Assembly: GCF_000311725.1 (NCBI RefSeq) | Contig: NZ_HE978512.1 | Coordinates: 620,372-684,371 of the forward strand | Length of the DNA stretch: 64,000 nucleotides | Direction: 5' to 3' | DNA from: Robertmurraya massiliosenegalensis JC6 | GTDB lineage: Bacteria; Bacillota; Bacilli; Bacillales; Cytobacillaceae | In this document: in pieces, positions 34,511-42,787 of the stretch | Numbering within the stretch: position 1 is the first letter of the stretch | Layout of the letters: each line of letters starts with the position of its first letter | The notes under the pieces: generated by a model | Told to the model about the DNA's origin: nothing | The model's database searches: none | Seen by the model: the letters and a program-made list of their open reading frames with translations, nothing else | Made by a program: the position numbers and the translations under genes

Positions 34511-36991
34511 TTAATCGTGCATAACTCTTCTTTTTCTTATGAATACTCCAATCCCACCTAAGATGACTATCACGAAGCCTATTGCGATGAGATTAAAGTG
34601 ATTTGTCGCTGTATTTGGAAGTTTATTTCCTGAACTATTTTTCTCTGATTGCTTTCCATTTGTATTAGAATCTTTATTCCCAGGTACATTTCCACCTGAA
34701 TTCGCTGAATTATCTCCACTATCAGAGCCTTTATCACCCGATTGATCGCCGTCAGTATTGGAGTCTTTATGATCATCGGATGAATCTTCTCCATTATTAT
34801 CTGAAGAAGTTTCTTCAAATACTCCAAATGTACTAAAATGGCTTACTTCTACCCATACTTTTCCTAGAGTAGAATCATAGCTTGTAGGCGTGATTTTCTC
34901 TGCCTTCTTTCCATTCTCATCAATATAATAAACAACAACATTTGCCCAATTCTCAATCTTATTTGGTTCAACTTTAAACTGAAGAATACCTTTATTGTCT
35001 TCAAATTTATCAATGACTGTTCCATCTTCAGCTTGAATTGTTAAGTCATATACTGGACCAACTGCACCTTCATATGACTTCGGAATTATGCTAATCGTAA
35101 CGCTTTGTTGCACATTTTTCAATAAAATTAGCGGCAATTCAACCTCAATCGTGTCCATTATGATTTTAACTTTTGCTTTTGGATTTGCACTTAATATGTC
35201 TGTGACTTTATCTGTCGTTAAGGTTAAGCTTAACTGCGAGTTTATTGAAAAATCGAAAATGATGTTCCCGCCCTCGTTCATTAAACTCTTATCTAGTTCT
35301 TCATAAGCACTGTTCGGATCTTCAGGTGGTGTTGGTTGAATAGGAACTTGATATTCATTCACAGAAACCGTTCCACTTACCTCATTTCCGACAATCACAA
35401 GTGGACGACCTGTTGGGCTTAGATCTTGCGGAACAAATTCGAGACCTTCTGGTGCTACATCCCCTGCTATTTTAGCAGAGAAATCTCTTGTGTTTAGATA
35501 GTTAGCAAACTGCGCATTTTGGGGATTGGAAATATTATAGGTCATCACCCCACCGATTCTCTCAAGACCGACAAAGGCATAAACTTGATCACCAATCACA
35601 CCGACTTTTACATCCTCAGGCTCTGGACCTTTTTTCGCACTACGCTTGTCCATTTCATCATCATCATTTGACCAGTTAAAATAATCTGGAAGACGTTCTG
35701 CTGTGATTTTTTCGAAATCACTTCCACTGTCGTAAACCAGTTCCATTGTGTCAGCCTTCCAAATAGAGAAAGAGCGGCCACCCAATGTATAGATTGCATC
35801 TGTTCCACGATCGGTTAATACTTCAAGTTTGTCATAATCCTTTGAACCTTTCATCCTCTCAAATGCTTCTTGTGCTTCTTCAGCTGACATCCCTTGAAAG
35901 GTTTTAGTAAGTGTGATCGAATCTTTGAAATCTTTAAAGTCTGCTATATTGATAAATTCAGAATCATCTTCGCCCCACTCTGTTGCATCTCCCTCGTTAC
36001 CCGTCACTAAATAATCAATGCCACCAATATTGACAGAGGCAACTGCATCTGGCATGTACACGCCTAAAATAGGTAAATTTTCGAATTCAATTTTTCCATT
36101 TCTTGCAGCATCAAGTTCGTTTTCTGGCAAGGAATGATCCTTATATCCAAGGGATTTTACAGATAAAACTTTGCCTTTTTCAATATCAATTGTCGCAATC
36201 GCATTATTCTCTTGTAACGTTACATAGGCCCTTTTCCCATCTTTTGAAATGGCAATGTATTCAGGTTCAAAGTCTTTGCTTGCATCTGCTTTCGTTCCAT
36301 TATTGCGAATATGAACATCGTCTGCAATCACATGTACATCATCGAATTTCACTAGCTTGCTTTTTCCAGAAGCCACATCCACAATCGTAATAGAACCCTC
36401 TGGATCAACATGACCTAAACCTAGACGAGGCTCCGCCTCATCAGCAGATAATATATACTTTCCATCGTCAGCTATTTTGACCATATCTGGCTGGACACCT
36501 GCTTCGTATTCAGCTTTAATTTCTCCATCATAATCGATGACGACGATTTTCCCTGGTTTTGTATAATCCTTCTCCTGAACAGCTACAGCGATCATGTCAT
36601 GTGATGTATTGATATCAATGCTCGTTAAATCTCCATATGTAAATTCTGCATCTTTTATTGCATCTGCAATATTAATTGATTTCTCTTTTTGAAGTTGCTG
36701 AACAGTATCTGATGATGTTAAACCTTTAAGACTGACGATATCGAGTGTTTGTTCCTGCCCGTTAATCACATAGAATTTTGCGTTATCGGCGTTGTATTTA
36801 ACAATTTCAGCAACGCCACCATCTGCATTTGCCTGACCCATTTTATACCCTGCAATTTTTTTGACTTCCAGCGAATTTTGATAGCCCGTTTCTGCGAATG
36901 CATCACTTGCATAAGCTGGAATACCGGAAACTAGTAATGTACCGGCAAGAAAAACCTTACTGAAAAAGCTGAACTTTTCATTACGCTTCAT
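34511..36991 (-). CDS. Choice-of-anchor I surface protein with LPNTA sorting signal
   Basis: 826 residues. Signal peptide at 1-29. A beta-propeller-like region of about 500 residues (DYTKPGKIVVIDYDG, PDMVKIADDGKYILSADEAEPRLG, FEPEYIAISKDGKRAYVTLQENNAIATID, VTGNEGDATEWGEDDSEF, APEGLEFV) is the choice-of-anchor I module. A region 580-740 follows and then a Ser/Asp/Asn-rich spacer. It ends LPNTATNHF, a hydrophobic helix and RKRRVMHD. LPNTA is the motif read by class D sortases. Function of the propeller is not established; phytase/phosphatase-like relatives exist. Confidence 0.92.
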   Translation of the reverse strand: MKRNEKFSFFSKVFLAGTLLVSGIPAYASDAFAETGYQNSLEVKKIAGYKMGQANADGGVAEIVKYNADNAKFYVINGQEQTLDIVSLKGLTSSDTVQQLQKEKSINIADAIKDAEFTYGDLTSIDINTSHDMIAVAVQEKDYTKPGKIVVIDYDGEIKAEYEAGVQPDMVKIADDGKYILSADEAEPRLGLGHVDPEGSITIVDVASGKSKLVKFDDVHVIADDVHIRNNGTKADASKDFEPEYIAISKDGKRAYVTLQENNAIATIDIEKGKVLSVKSLGYKDHSLPENELDAARNGKIEFENLPILGVYMPDAVASVNIGGIDYLVTGNEGDATEWGEDDSEFINIADFKDFKDSITLTKTFQGMSAEEAQEAFERMKGSKDYDKLEVLTDRGTDAIYTLGGRSFSIWKADTMELVYDSGSDFEKITAERLPDYFNWSNDDDEMDKRSAKKGPEPEDVKVGVIGDQVYAFVGLERIGGVMTYNISNPQNAQFANYLNTRDFSAKIAGDVAPEGLEFVPQDLSPTGRPLVIVGNEVSGTVSVNEYQVPIQPTPPEDPNSAYEELDKSLMNEGGNIIFDFSINSQLSLTLTTDKVTDILSANPKAKVKIIMDTIEVELPLILLKNVQQSVTISIIPKSYEGAVGPVYDLTIQAEDGTVIDKFEDNKGILQFKVEPNKIENWANVVVYYIDENGKKAEKITPTSYDSTLGKVWVEVSHFSTFGVFEETSSDNNGEDSSDDHKDSNTDGDQSGDKGSDSGDNSANSGGNVPGNKDSNTNGKQSEKNSSGNKLPNTATNHFNLIAIGFVIVILGGIGVFIRKRRVMHD

Positions 36992-37178
36992 TAAAATTCC
37001 TCCTTGTTTTTCATCCCATTCCCAAAGTCACCATTTTTGACACGAGCTAACTAGATGCAACAATTTTTGACAACCTGGATCAGTTTATCATTAAAATATT
37101 CAGAAAATTTTACTGTTTTGTTAATTTAATATGGAGTTATTGTAAAATCTTTATTGAAATTGGCTTAGTTGACATAAA

Positions 37179-37215
37179 GAAAGAGACCGTCAAATGATGA
37201 CGACCTCTCTCTTTA
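37179..37215 (-). terminator. Terminator after malate dehydrogenase
   Basis: A 10-bp stem with two G-U pairs (37183-37192 with 37198-37207). On the minus strand TTTCTTTATG follows. Confidence 0.7.
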
Positions 37216-37246
37216 CAACTTTATGGATGAACTGTTTTTTATATTA

Positions 37247-38185
37247 TTACGCTAACACATTTATAACAGTTTTTACGGATTCTGCCGAGCGATCAAGAGC
37301 TGTTTTCTCCTCATCTGTTAAAGTAAGCTCAATAATTTTTTCAATCCCATTTGCACTTAAAACAGTCGGAACACCGAGAAAAAGATCATGATAGCCATAT
37401 TCACCTTCAAGATAAGTAACCGCTGGTAATATTCGGCGCTGATCCTTTAATATTGCTTCCGTCATTTCAGCTAAAGAGGCTGCTGGAGCAAAATAGGCAC
37501 TACCATTTCCAAGCAGTTCGACAATTTCTCCGCCCCCTTTACGAGTCCGGTCTACGATCTCAGCAAGCTTTTCTTCTGATAACAAGGTTGTCAATGGAAT
37601 TCCACCTGCATAAGAATACCTTACTAATGGTACCATTGTGTCTCCATGTCCACCGAGAACAAAACCTTTTATATCTTTCACTGAGATATTTAATTCCTCC
37701 GCAATGAAAGTTTGAAAACGAGCTGTATCAAGCACCCCAGATTGTCCGATCACACGGTTTCTTGGGAAACCAGACTCCTTAAAAACGGTATATGCCATCG
37801 CATCAACAGGATTTGTTAAAACTATAATGATACAGTTAGGAGAGTATTTTACAATCTCTTTTGTGATGCTAGCCATGATCTTTTGATTCGTTTGAACAAG
37901 ATCATCACGACTCATACCAGGCTTACGTGCCATTCCTGCGGTAATAATGACAATATCAGAATCAGCGGTTTCCTCATAATTTGAGGTTCCGGTAATATGG
38001 ACATCAAACCCCTGGACAGGACTAGCTTGAAGCATATCAAGTGCTTTTCCTTTCGTTGCATTTTTATTATGATGTGTGTCAACTAACACAATATCTCCTA
38101 ATTCTTTTTGCGCTAGTAATAATGCAACTGTGGAACCTGTATATCCACTTCCAATGATTGAAAGTTTTTTTCTTTTTAAAGGCAT
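37247..38185 (-). CDS. mdh: Malate dehydrogenase (LDH-like type)
   Basis: 312 residues. NAD-binding [13 protein letters not shown]; malate-type substrate loop [15 protein letters not shown], where Arg in the loop decides for malate over lactate; catalytic [16 protein letters not shown]. The usual Bacillus mdh lies with citrate synthase and isocitrate dehydrogenase. Here it follows leuCD-like genes, so it is likely a second copy. ATG 38185 follows AAGGAG. Confidence 0.93.
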   Translation of the reverse strand: MPLKRKKLSIIGSGYTGSTVALLLAQKELGDIVLVDTHHNKNATKGKALDMLQASPVQGFDVHITGTSNYEETADSDIVIITAGMARKPGMSRDDLVQTNQKIMASITKEIVKYSPNCIIIVLTNPVDAMAYTVFKESGFPRNRVIGQSGVLDTARFQTFIAEELNISVKDIKGFVLGGHGDTMVPLVRYSYAGGIPLTTLLSEEKLAEIVDRTRKGGGEIVELLGNGSAYFAPAASLAEMTEAILKDQRRILPAVTYLEGEYGYHDLFLGVPTVLSANGIEKIIELTLTDEEKTALDRSAESVKTVINVLA

Positions 38186-38263
38186 AGTCAAACTCCTTCA
38201 TATTCTATCAATAATATGGTGGCAACCAGAAAAAGGAAGTAGCTCCCATCTAGTTTATGAACG

Positions 38264-38767
38264 CTATAATTGTTGAAGTTGATTTTTGATCATTGCTTTA
38301 ATTCCACTACTTGCAAGTATATTCATAATATACTCCGATATCGGCTGGGCCTGTATAACGGAACCTTTTGTTTCGTTGACGATCGTCCCTGACTGGATAT
38401 CAATCGTTAATTCATCTCCTGGCGTAACGGCCGTACTAATCCCTGGACAAACGAGTACAGGTACTCCCAAATTAATTGCATTTCGATAAAATATCCTTCC
38501 AAAGGATTCAGCTACTATCGCTCCGACACCGACAGCTTTGAGAGTAATCGCAGCATGCTCTCTACTGGAACCACACCCAAAATTGGTTGAAGCAACAATA
38601 ATATCTCCTTTTTTGAATTGTTTAACAAAGTTCGGGTCTGCTCCCTCCATCGCATGTTTGGCAACATCCTCGACATTTGTCAGCTCAACAAAACGACCTG
38701 GGTATATTTGATCTGTATCAATGTTTTTACCGAAAACAAAAGCTCTTCCTTGTAATTGTTTTTCCAT
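38264..38767 (-). CDS. LeuD-like small subunit of a HACN-type hydro-lyase
   Basis: 167 residues, swivelling aconitase domain (GRAFVFGKNIDTDQIYPGRFVEL, NFGCGSSREHAAITLKAVGVGAIVAESFGRIFYRNAINLGVPVLVCP). Partner of the large subunit encoded 22 bases upstream. The Tyr-Pro-Gly-Arg segment (IYPGR) differs from the YLK-type of classical LeuD, suggesting another substrate. ATG 38767 follows AAGGAGATC. No leuA or leuB lies nearby. Confidence 0.9.
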   Translation of the reverse strand: MEKQLQGRAFVFGKNIDTDQIYPGRFVELTNVEDVAKHAMEGADPNFVKQFKKGDIIVASTNFGCGSSREHAAITLKAVGVGAIVAESFGRIFYRNAINLGVPVLVCPGISTAVTPGDELTIDIQSGTIVNETKGSVIQAQPISEYIMNILASSGIKAMIKNQLQQL

Positions 38768-38789
38768 TCTAAGGATCTCCTTTGTCAAC

Positions 38790-40043
38790 TTATTTTAAAT
38801 ACTGCGTTGGGTCTACAATTTTTCCTTCGAGTGCGGCGGCAGCTACAGCAGCTGGTGACCCTAGGAAAATATTCGCTTTCGTATGACCCATCCTTCCTGG
38901 AAAATTCCGATTTGTCGAGCTAATACATGTCTCACCTTCAGCGAGCATACCTTGGTGTGTGCCTAAACATGCTGCACAACCAGGGGTAACAAATGTTGCG
39001 CCTGCCTGTAAAAGAGTTTGTATATGACCTTGCCCCATAGCTTCCAAGAAGACTTCTTGAGATGCTGGAACGACAACAAATCTTGTTCGACTATTAATTT
39101 TCTTTCCTTCCAAGACTTTTGCGGCTGCGGCTAAATCCTCGACTCGACCACCTGTACAAGATCCTAAATAGGCTTGATCAACAGGTCTACCAATAAATTC
39201 TTGAAGATCAGCAACATTATCTACGCTAAATGGTGCTGCTAATTGTGGTCTTAAATTTGAAACATCAAAAGTAAGTTCATCCGCATACTGAAAGTCCGGA
39301 TCTGTTGTGAAAATCTCATACGGCCGAGTTACTTTAGCTTTTAAATAATCAAAGGTGACCTCATCTGGTTGAATGTAGCTTGTTTTAGCTCCCATTTCAG
39401 TGCTCATATTACATAATGCCATTCGCTCTGAAATTGAGAGTTGTGATACGACAGGTCCCGTAAATTCTACGCCTTTGTAAACAGCATAATCAGCACCTAC
39501 TTGGCCGATAACATGTAAGATGATATCCTTTGCAAAAACACCCTCTGGAATAGTGCCAACGAGATGAATACGTACAATCTCAGGTACACGGAACCAAAGC
39601 TTACCCGTAATTAAAATGGTGGCCAAATCGGTGGCCCCAACTCCTGTTCCAAATGCCCCAAACGCACCGTGGGTTGTTGTGTGTGAATCGGTAACAACGA
39701 CAATTTCACCTGGATGGGAAAGTCCTCGATCAGCCATGACTTGATGGCATACACCCTGATTAGTATCCATCAATAAATCAATGCCCTGATCCCAACAAAA
39801 TTCCCGAAATTGCTTTTGATTATCGGCTTGTGTAATCGTCGAAGCAGGAGCATAATGATCGAGAAACATGATGACTTTACTAGGGTCATAGACTTTTTCT
39901 CCACCCATTTCATAGAAAGAGCGAATGGTCTGCAGATAAAGATCATTAATCCCAGCAAGATCAACCTCACAATTGACAATTTCACCTGTTGACACAGATG
40001 TTTTTCCGGATTTTTTTGCTAAAAGCTTTTCGATTGCATGCAT
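38790..40043 (-). CDS. LeuC-like large subunit of a HACN-type hydro-lyase
   Basis: 417 residues, 4Fe-4S dehydratase of the aconitase superfamily. VVVTDSHTTTHGAFGAFGTGVGATDLA, YLGSCTGGRVEDLAAAAK and GCAACLGTHQGMLAEGETCISSTNRNFPGRMGH carry the three cluster cysteines. The pair resembles prokaryotic HACN enzymes (isopropylmalate, homoaconitate, 2,3-dimethylmalate or citraconate/maleate hydratases). With a malate dehydrogenase downstream, a C4/C5 dicarboxylate is plausible, but the sequence does not decide. Confidence 0.9.
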   Translation of the reverse strand: MHAIEKLLAKKSGKTSVSTGEIVNCEVDLAGINDLYLQTIRSFYEMGGEKVYDPSKVIMFLDHYAPASTITQADNQKQFREFCWDQGIDLLMDTNQGVCHQVMADRGLSHPGEIVVVTDSHTTTHGAFGAFGTGVGATDLATILITGKLWFRVPEIVRIHLVGTIPEGVFAKDIILHVIGQVGADYAVYKGVEFTGPVVSQLSISERMALCNMSTEMGAKTSYIQPDEVTFDYLKAKVTRPYEIFTTDPDFQYADELTFDVSNLRPQLAAPFSVDNVADLQEFIGRPVDQAYLGSCTGGRVEDLAAAAKVLEGKKINSRTRFVVVPASQEVFLEAMGQGHIQTLLQAGATFVTPGCAACLGTHQGMLAEGETCISSTNRNFPGRMGHTKANIFLGSPAAVAAAALEGKIVDPTQYLK

Positions 40044-40212
40044 GTTAATCCTCTCCTATAATCGCTTTCTAAATCGCTAACTTATTGGAAGATCTATCTA
40101 TTCGTCTTCATTAAAACACTTATAATCGATGACGTCTAATACATTATTATTATAAATCTGATAGTATTAAGTAATGGATTGGAATTAAATTTACTATTAA
40201 TAGAGGTGACTT

Positions 40213-41100
40213 ATGGAGTGGCAGCAACTCGAATACTTTAAAATTGTGGCGGAAACTCAACATTTTACCCGTGCAGCAGAAATACTTTCCATAGCTCAAC
40301 CAACCCTCAGCCGTTCAATTTCAAATCTAGAAAGCGATCTTGGTGTTCCTCTATTTGAACGACTTGGGCGTCAAGTAATCCTTACCCGTTATGGAAAAAT
40401 GTTTTATAAAAGGACATGCGGAGTACTTAAAGAGATTTCATTGGCAAAGCAAGAGCTTCAAGATTTGGTTGACCCCGATCATGGAAGAATATCAATAGCT
40501 TTTCTGCAATCACTCGGGGCATCCTCTGTTCCAAAGCTTATTCATCATTTTTTAAAAGAGTATCCTTTCGTACATTTTGAAATGTATCAAAACTCTCCGA
40601 ACGAAATACTCGATCAGCTAGATAAAGGAGAGATAGACTTTTGCTTTTCTGCCATCACGCAACAAAGACGTGGAATTGAATGGGTACATTTGTGGAACGA
40701 AAAGATCTTTGCTTTTGTCTCAAATGACCACCCCTTAGCGAATCGAAAAAATGTATCCATTCACGAGCTGGCAGAATACAAGTTTGTTACATTAAAACAG
40801 GGATATAGTATAAGGACCGTTTTTGATCAAATATTTAACGCCACAGGACTCCAACCGTCCATCACTTTCGAGGGAGATGAAGCGGTTACAGTTCTAGGAT
40901 TTGTTTCTGCTAATCTCGGCATCTCTCTACTTCCAAAAATAGAAGGCTTACGCATCGGAAATATAAAGCAATTGTCCATTCGTGAACCTGTTTTTGAAAG
41001 AAAGATTGGATTAGCCTGGAACAAGGAGAAATATTTAAGTCCAGCTGCAAAAAGATTTCAAGAATACGTGGAGAAAATGTATCAAGAAGAAGATGAGTGA
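40213..41100 (+). CDS. LysR-family regulator divergent from the hydro-lyase genes
   Basis: 295 residues. N-terminal helix-turn-helix (LEYFKIVAETQHFTRAAEILSIAQPTLSRSISNLESDLGVPLFERLGRQVILT) and an effector-binding domain. Divergent from leuCD-like-mdh with a 169-base gap, the usual layout for a LysR activator and its target. I found no clear T-N11-A palindrome. The inducer is unknown. Confidence 0.95.
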   Translation: MEWQQLEYFKIVAETQHFTRAAEILSIAQPTLSRSISNLESDLGVPLFERLGRQVILTRYGKMFYKRTCGVLKEISLAKQELQDLVDPDHGRISIAFLQSLGASSVPKLIHHFLKEYPFVHFEMYQNSPNEILDQLDKGEIDFCFSAITQQRRGIEWVHLWNEKIFAFVSNDHPLANRKNVSIHELAEYKFVTLKQGYSIRTVFDQIFNATGLQPSITFEGDEAVTVLGFVSANLGISLLPKIEGLRIGNIKQLSIREPVFERKIGLAWNKEKYLSPAAKRFQEYVEKMYQEEDE

Positions 41101-41139
41101 CTAAATTTTAAAGGTTTATGGCACCTGCAAACATCGGAA

Positions 41140-41250
41140 TTCCGGAACTTTTGAGCATAATTCCGGAAAAAATAAATTAATTCCGGAACTTTGAGCAGGA
41201 ATTCCGGAACTTTTTCACTTTTTCCGGAACTTTCTCCAATAATTCCGGAA
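41140..41250. repeat. Six TTCCGGAA palindromes at 20/21-bp spacing
   Basis: Exact TTCCGGAA begins at 41140, 41161, 41181, 41202, 41222 and 41243. The steps are 21, 20, 21, 20 and 21 bases. Most copies read AATTCCGGAACTTT. All centres lie on one helix face. The array is between the ends of lysR and the GIY-YIG gene and codes for nothing. See findings. Confidence 0.95.
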
Positions 41251-41260
41251 ACACAAAAAA

Positions 41261-41288
41261 ACCGGGCATATTGCACTACTTGCCCGGT
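41261..41288 (-). terminator. Terminator of the GIY-YIG gene
   Basis: ACCGGGCA (41261-41268) with TGCCCGGT (41281-41288), then T7 on the minus strand. Confidence 0.88.
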
Positions 41289-41342
41289 ACTTGTATTTTC
41301 CTTCCTTCAATCAGAAGAGATCGCTTTATCGTGAATCAACGA

Positions 41343-41699
41343 TCAGCGAAAGAATACTTTATCTATATTATACTTAGCTTTTAATTTGTTAATGATATAG
41401 GTTTCATAAATTTCTCTATGCACAGGATCATCCACGATACAGACGGCGATTTTCGTCACTTCGTCTCTGTGCATTTTCATTGGAGATACCGTATCTTCAA
41501 AATGTTTTTTAATTCGTTGCCTTAACTTCCTAGCTTTTCCTACAAACAGTAGCTCATCATTATTGTTATAAAACATAAAGATACCGCCCTTATCCCTGGT
41601 GATGAGGTGGAAATCTGTAAAACCATAAATATTACTAAGCTCTGGATGGTCCTTTTTTGTAATGGTAACATCCGCTTTTGGAATCGTTATGTTAATCAT
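41343..41699 (-). CDS. Small GIY-YIG-like nuclease-domain protein
   Basis: 118 residues. GIFMFYNNNDELLFVGKARKLRQRIKKHF resembles the UvrC/YhbQ GIY-YIG start, with the first tyrosine replaced by Phe and the YIG by FVG, and EIYETYIINKLKAKYN follows. The Arg of the helix is kept (RQR). Activity is uncertain given the altered tyrosines. Standalone gene with its own terminator. Confidence 0.8.
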   Translation of the reverse strand: MINITIPKADVTITKKDHPELSNIYGFTDFHLITRDKGGIFMFYNNNDELLFVGKARKLRQRIKKHFEDTVSPMKMHRDEVTKIAVCIVDDPVHREIYETYIINKLKAKYNIDKVFFR

Positions 41700-41785
41700 T
41701 GAAGCACACTTCCTCTTTTTATATTTATACTAATTCATTATACCCTTTTTATTCCCCCACTCCTAAAAATCACACGAATCTTATT

Positions 41786-42709
41786 TTACATCCTTGGTCT
41801 CTTTACTCTGTACATTGCCTTATCTGCTTCTTTAATCATGTTTTCTAAATTTGCATCAGGTACATCTGCTGTGTATGACCACCCGATACTCCCTGACACT
41901 TTTATCGTTTGTTCCGTTAATAGTATAGGCTCTTCTAGTGCATCTTGAATGCGCTCTATTAGATTTTCTACATTAGACATATCGACATTGGATGATAAAA
42001 TGACAAATTCATCTCCACCTAATCGGCAAAGTAAGTCTTTATTACTCAATAACTCATTTAACCTAGATACCGTCTTTGCCAGTAATTGATCCCCAACTTC
42101 GTGTCCATAGGTATCGTTTGTTCGTTTAAAACCGTTCATATCAATAAATAATAATGCGATTGATTGAACTTTTTTCTCTTTTAATAAAGAAAACCTCTCC
42201 TTTAGTAATAAGCGATTCGCAGCCCCAGTTAAAGGGTCTTTATAGGCCAGTTGCTTAAGCTTATTGTTTGCCTCTTTTATTTTAAAAATAAAGGTTAATA
42301 AAAATGTTGTCGTAAATATTCCGAACATCACAAAGTAAACCAAATCCTCCGTACTAACATTCGGAAAAATCTCAGTGCGAAGATAAAAATATGAATAAAA
42401 GGTAAGAATAATCGAAGCAATGCCACCCATCACTACCAATTGGTAGCTTTGATAAATAGCACTTAACGGAAGAGCTAACCACATAAATAGATACTTTACT
42501 AAAAACGGATTATTTTTTAATAGGTAATAAAAATAAAGGTAGATGCAGCCGATAGTTGTATACATCGTAATCTTCGGGTTTACTTTTTTATAAATGAACA
42601 AAATAGGACCTATAGGGATGGAAGTTCCAAAGGCATTAGACGGAAAGTTTAAGTTTAGTAGGCAGAGGTCTAAACTAGCCGGAACCATTCGTGGATCGTT
42701 TTTTGTCAT
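41786..42709 (-). CDS. Membrane diguanylate cyclase (GGDEF)
   Basis: 307 residues. Several membrane helices in the first 140 residues, coiled linker, then a full GGDEF domain: DPLTGAANRLLLKERF, LLFIDMNGFKRTNDTYGHEVGD and RLGGDEFVIL. The active-site GGDEF is intact, so c-di-GMP synthesis is likely. The RxxD inhibitory site is absent (SNKDLL stands there). The N-terminal sensor module is unrecognised, and the start is uncertain. Confidence 0.9.
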   Translation of the reverse strand: MTKNDPRMVPASLDLCLLNLNFPSNAFGTSIPIGPILFIYKKVNPKITMYTTIGCIYLYFYYLLKNNPFLVKYLFMWLALPLSAIYQSYQLVVMGGIASIILTFYSYFYLRTEIFPNVSTEDLVYFVMFGIFTTTFLLTFIFKIKEANNKLKQLAYKDPLTGAANRLLLKERFSLLKEKKVQSIALLFIDMNGFKRTNDTYGHEVGDQLLAKTVSRLNELLSNKDLLCRLGGDEFVILSSNVDMSNVENLIERIQDALEEPILLTEQTIKVSGSIGWSYTADVPDANLENMIKEADKAMYRVKRPRM

Positions 42710-42730
42710 TAAAGGCGAATACTAACCGTA

Positions 42731-42768
42731 AACAGCACCTCTCCATCCAATTAGAAGGTGCTGTTACT
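42731..42768. terminator. Hairpin between sensor kinase and GGDEF gene
   Basis: AACAGCACCT (42731-42740) pairs perfectly with AGGTGCTGTT (42756-42765). T7 follows on the plus strand, and TTTACGG on the minus strand, the gene direction, so termination of the kinase gene may be weak. Confidence 0.6.
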
Positions 42769-42787
42769 TTTTTTGATTTCATTGATG

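Noticed and set aside
40044-40212. LysR T-N11-A operator
   Set aside because: Several weak AT-rich candidates, none symmetric enough to report.
41140-41250. CRISPR array
   Set aside because: Repeat unit is only 8-14 bases and spacers are 12-13 bases and similar to each other; no cas genes.
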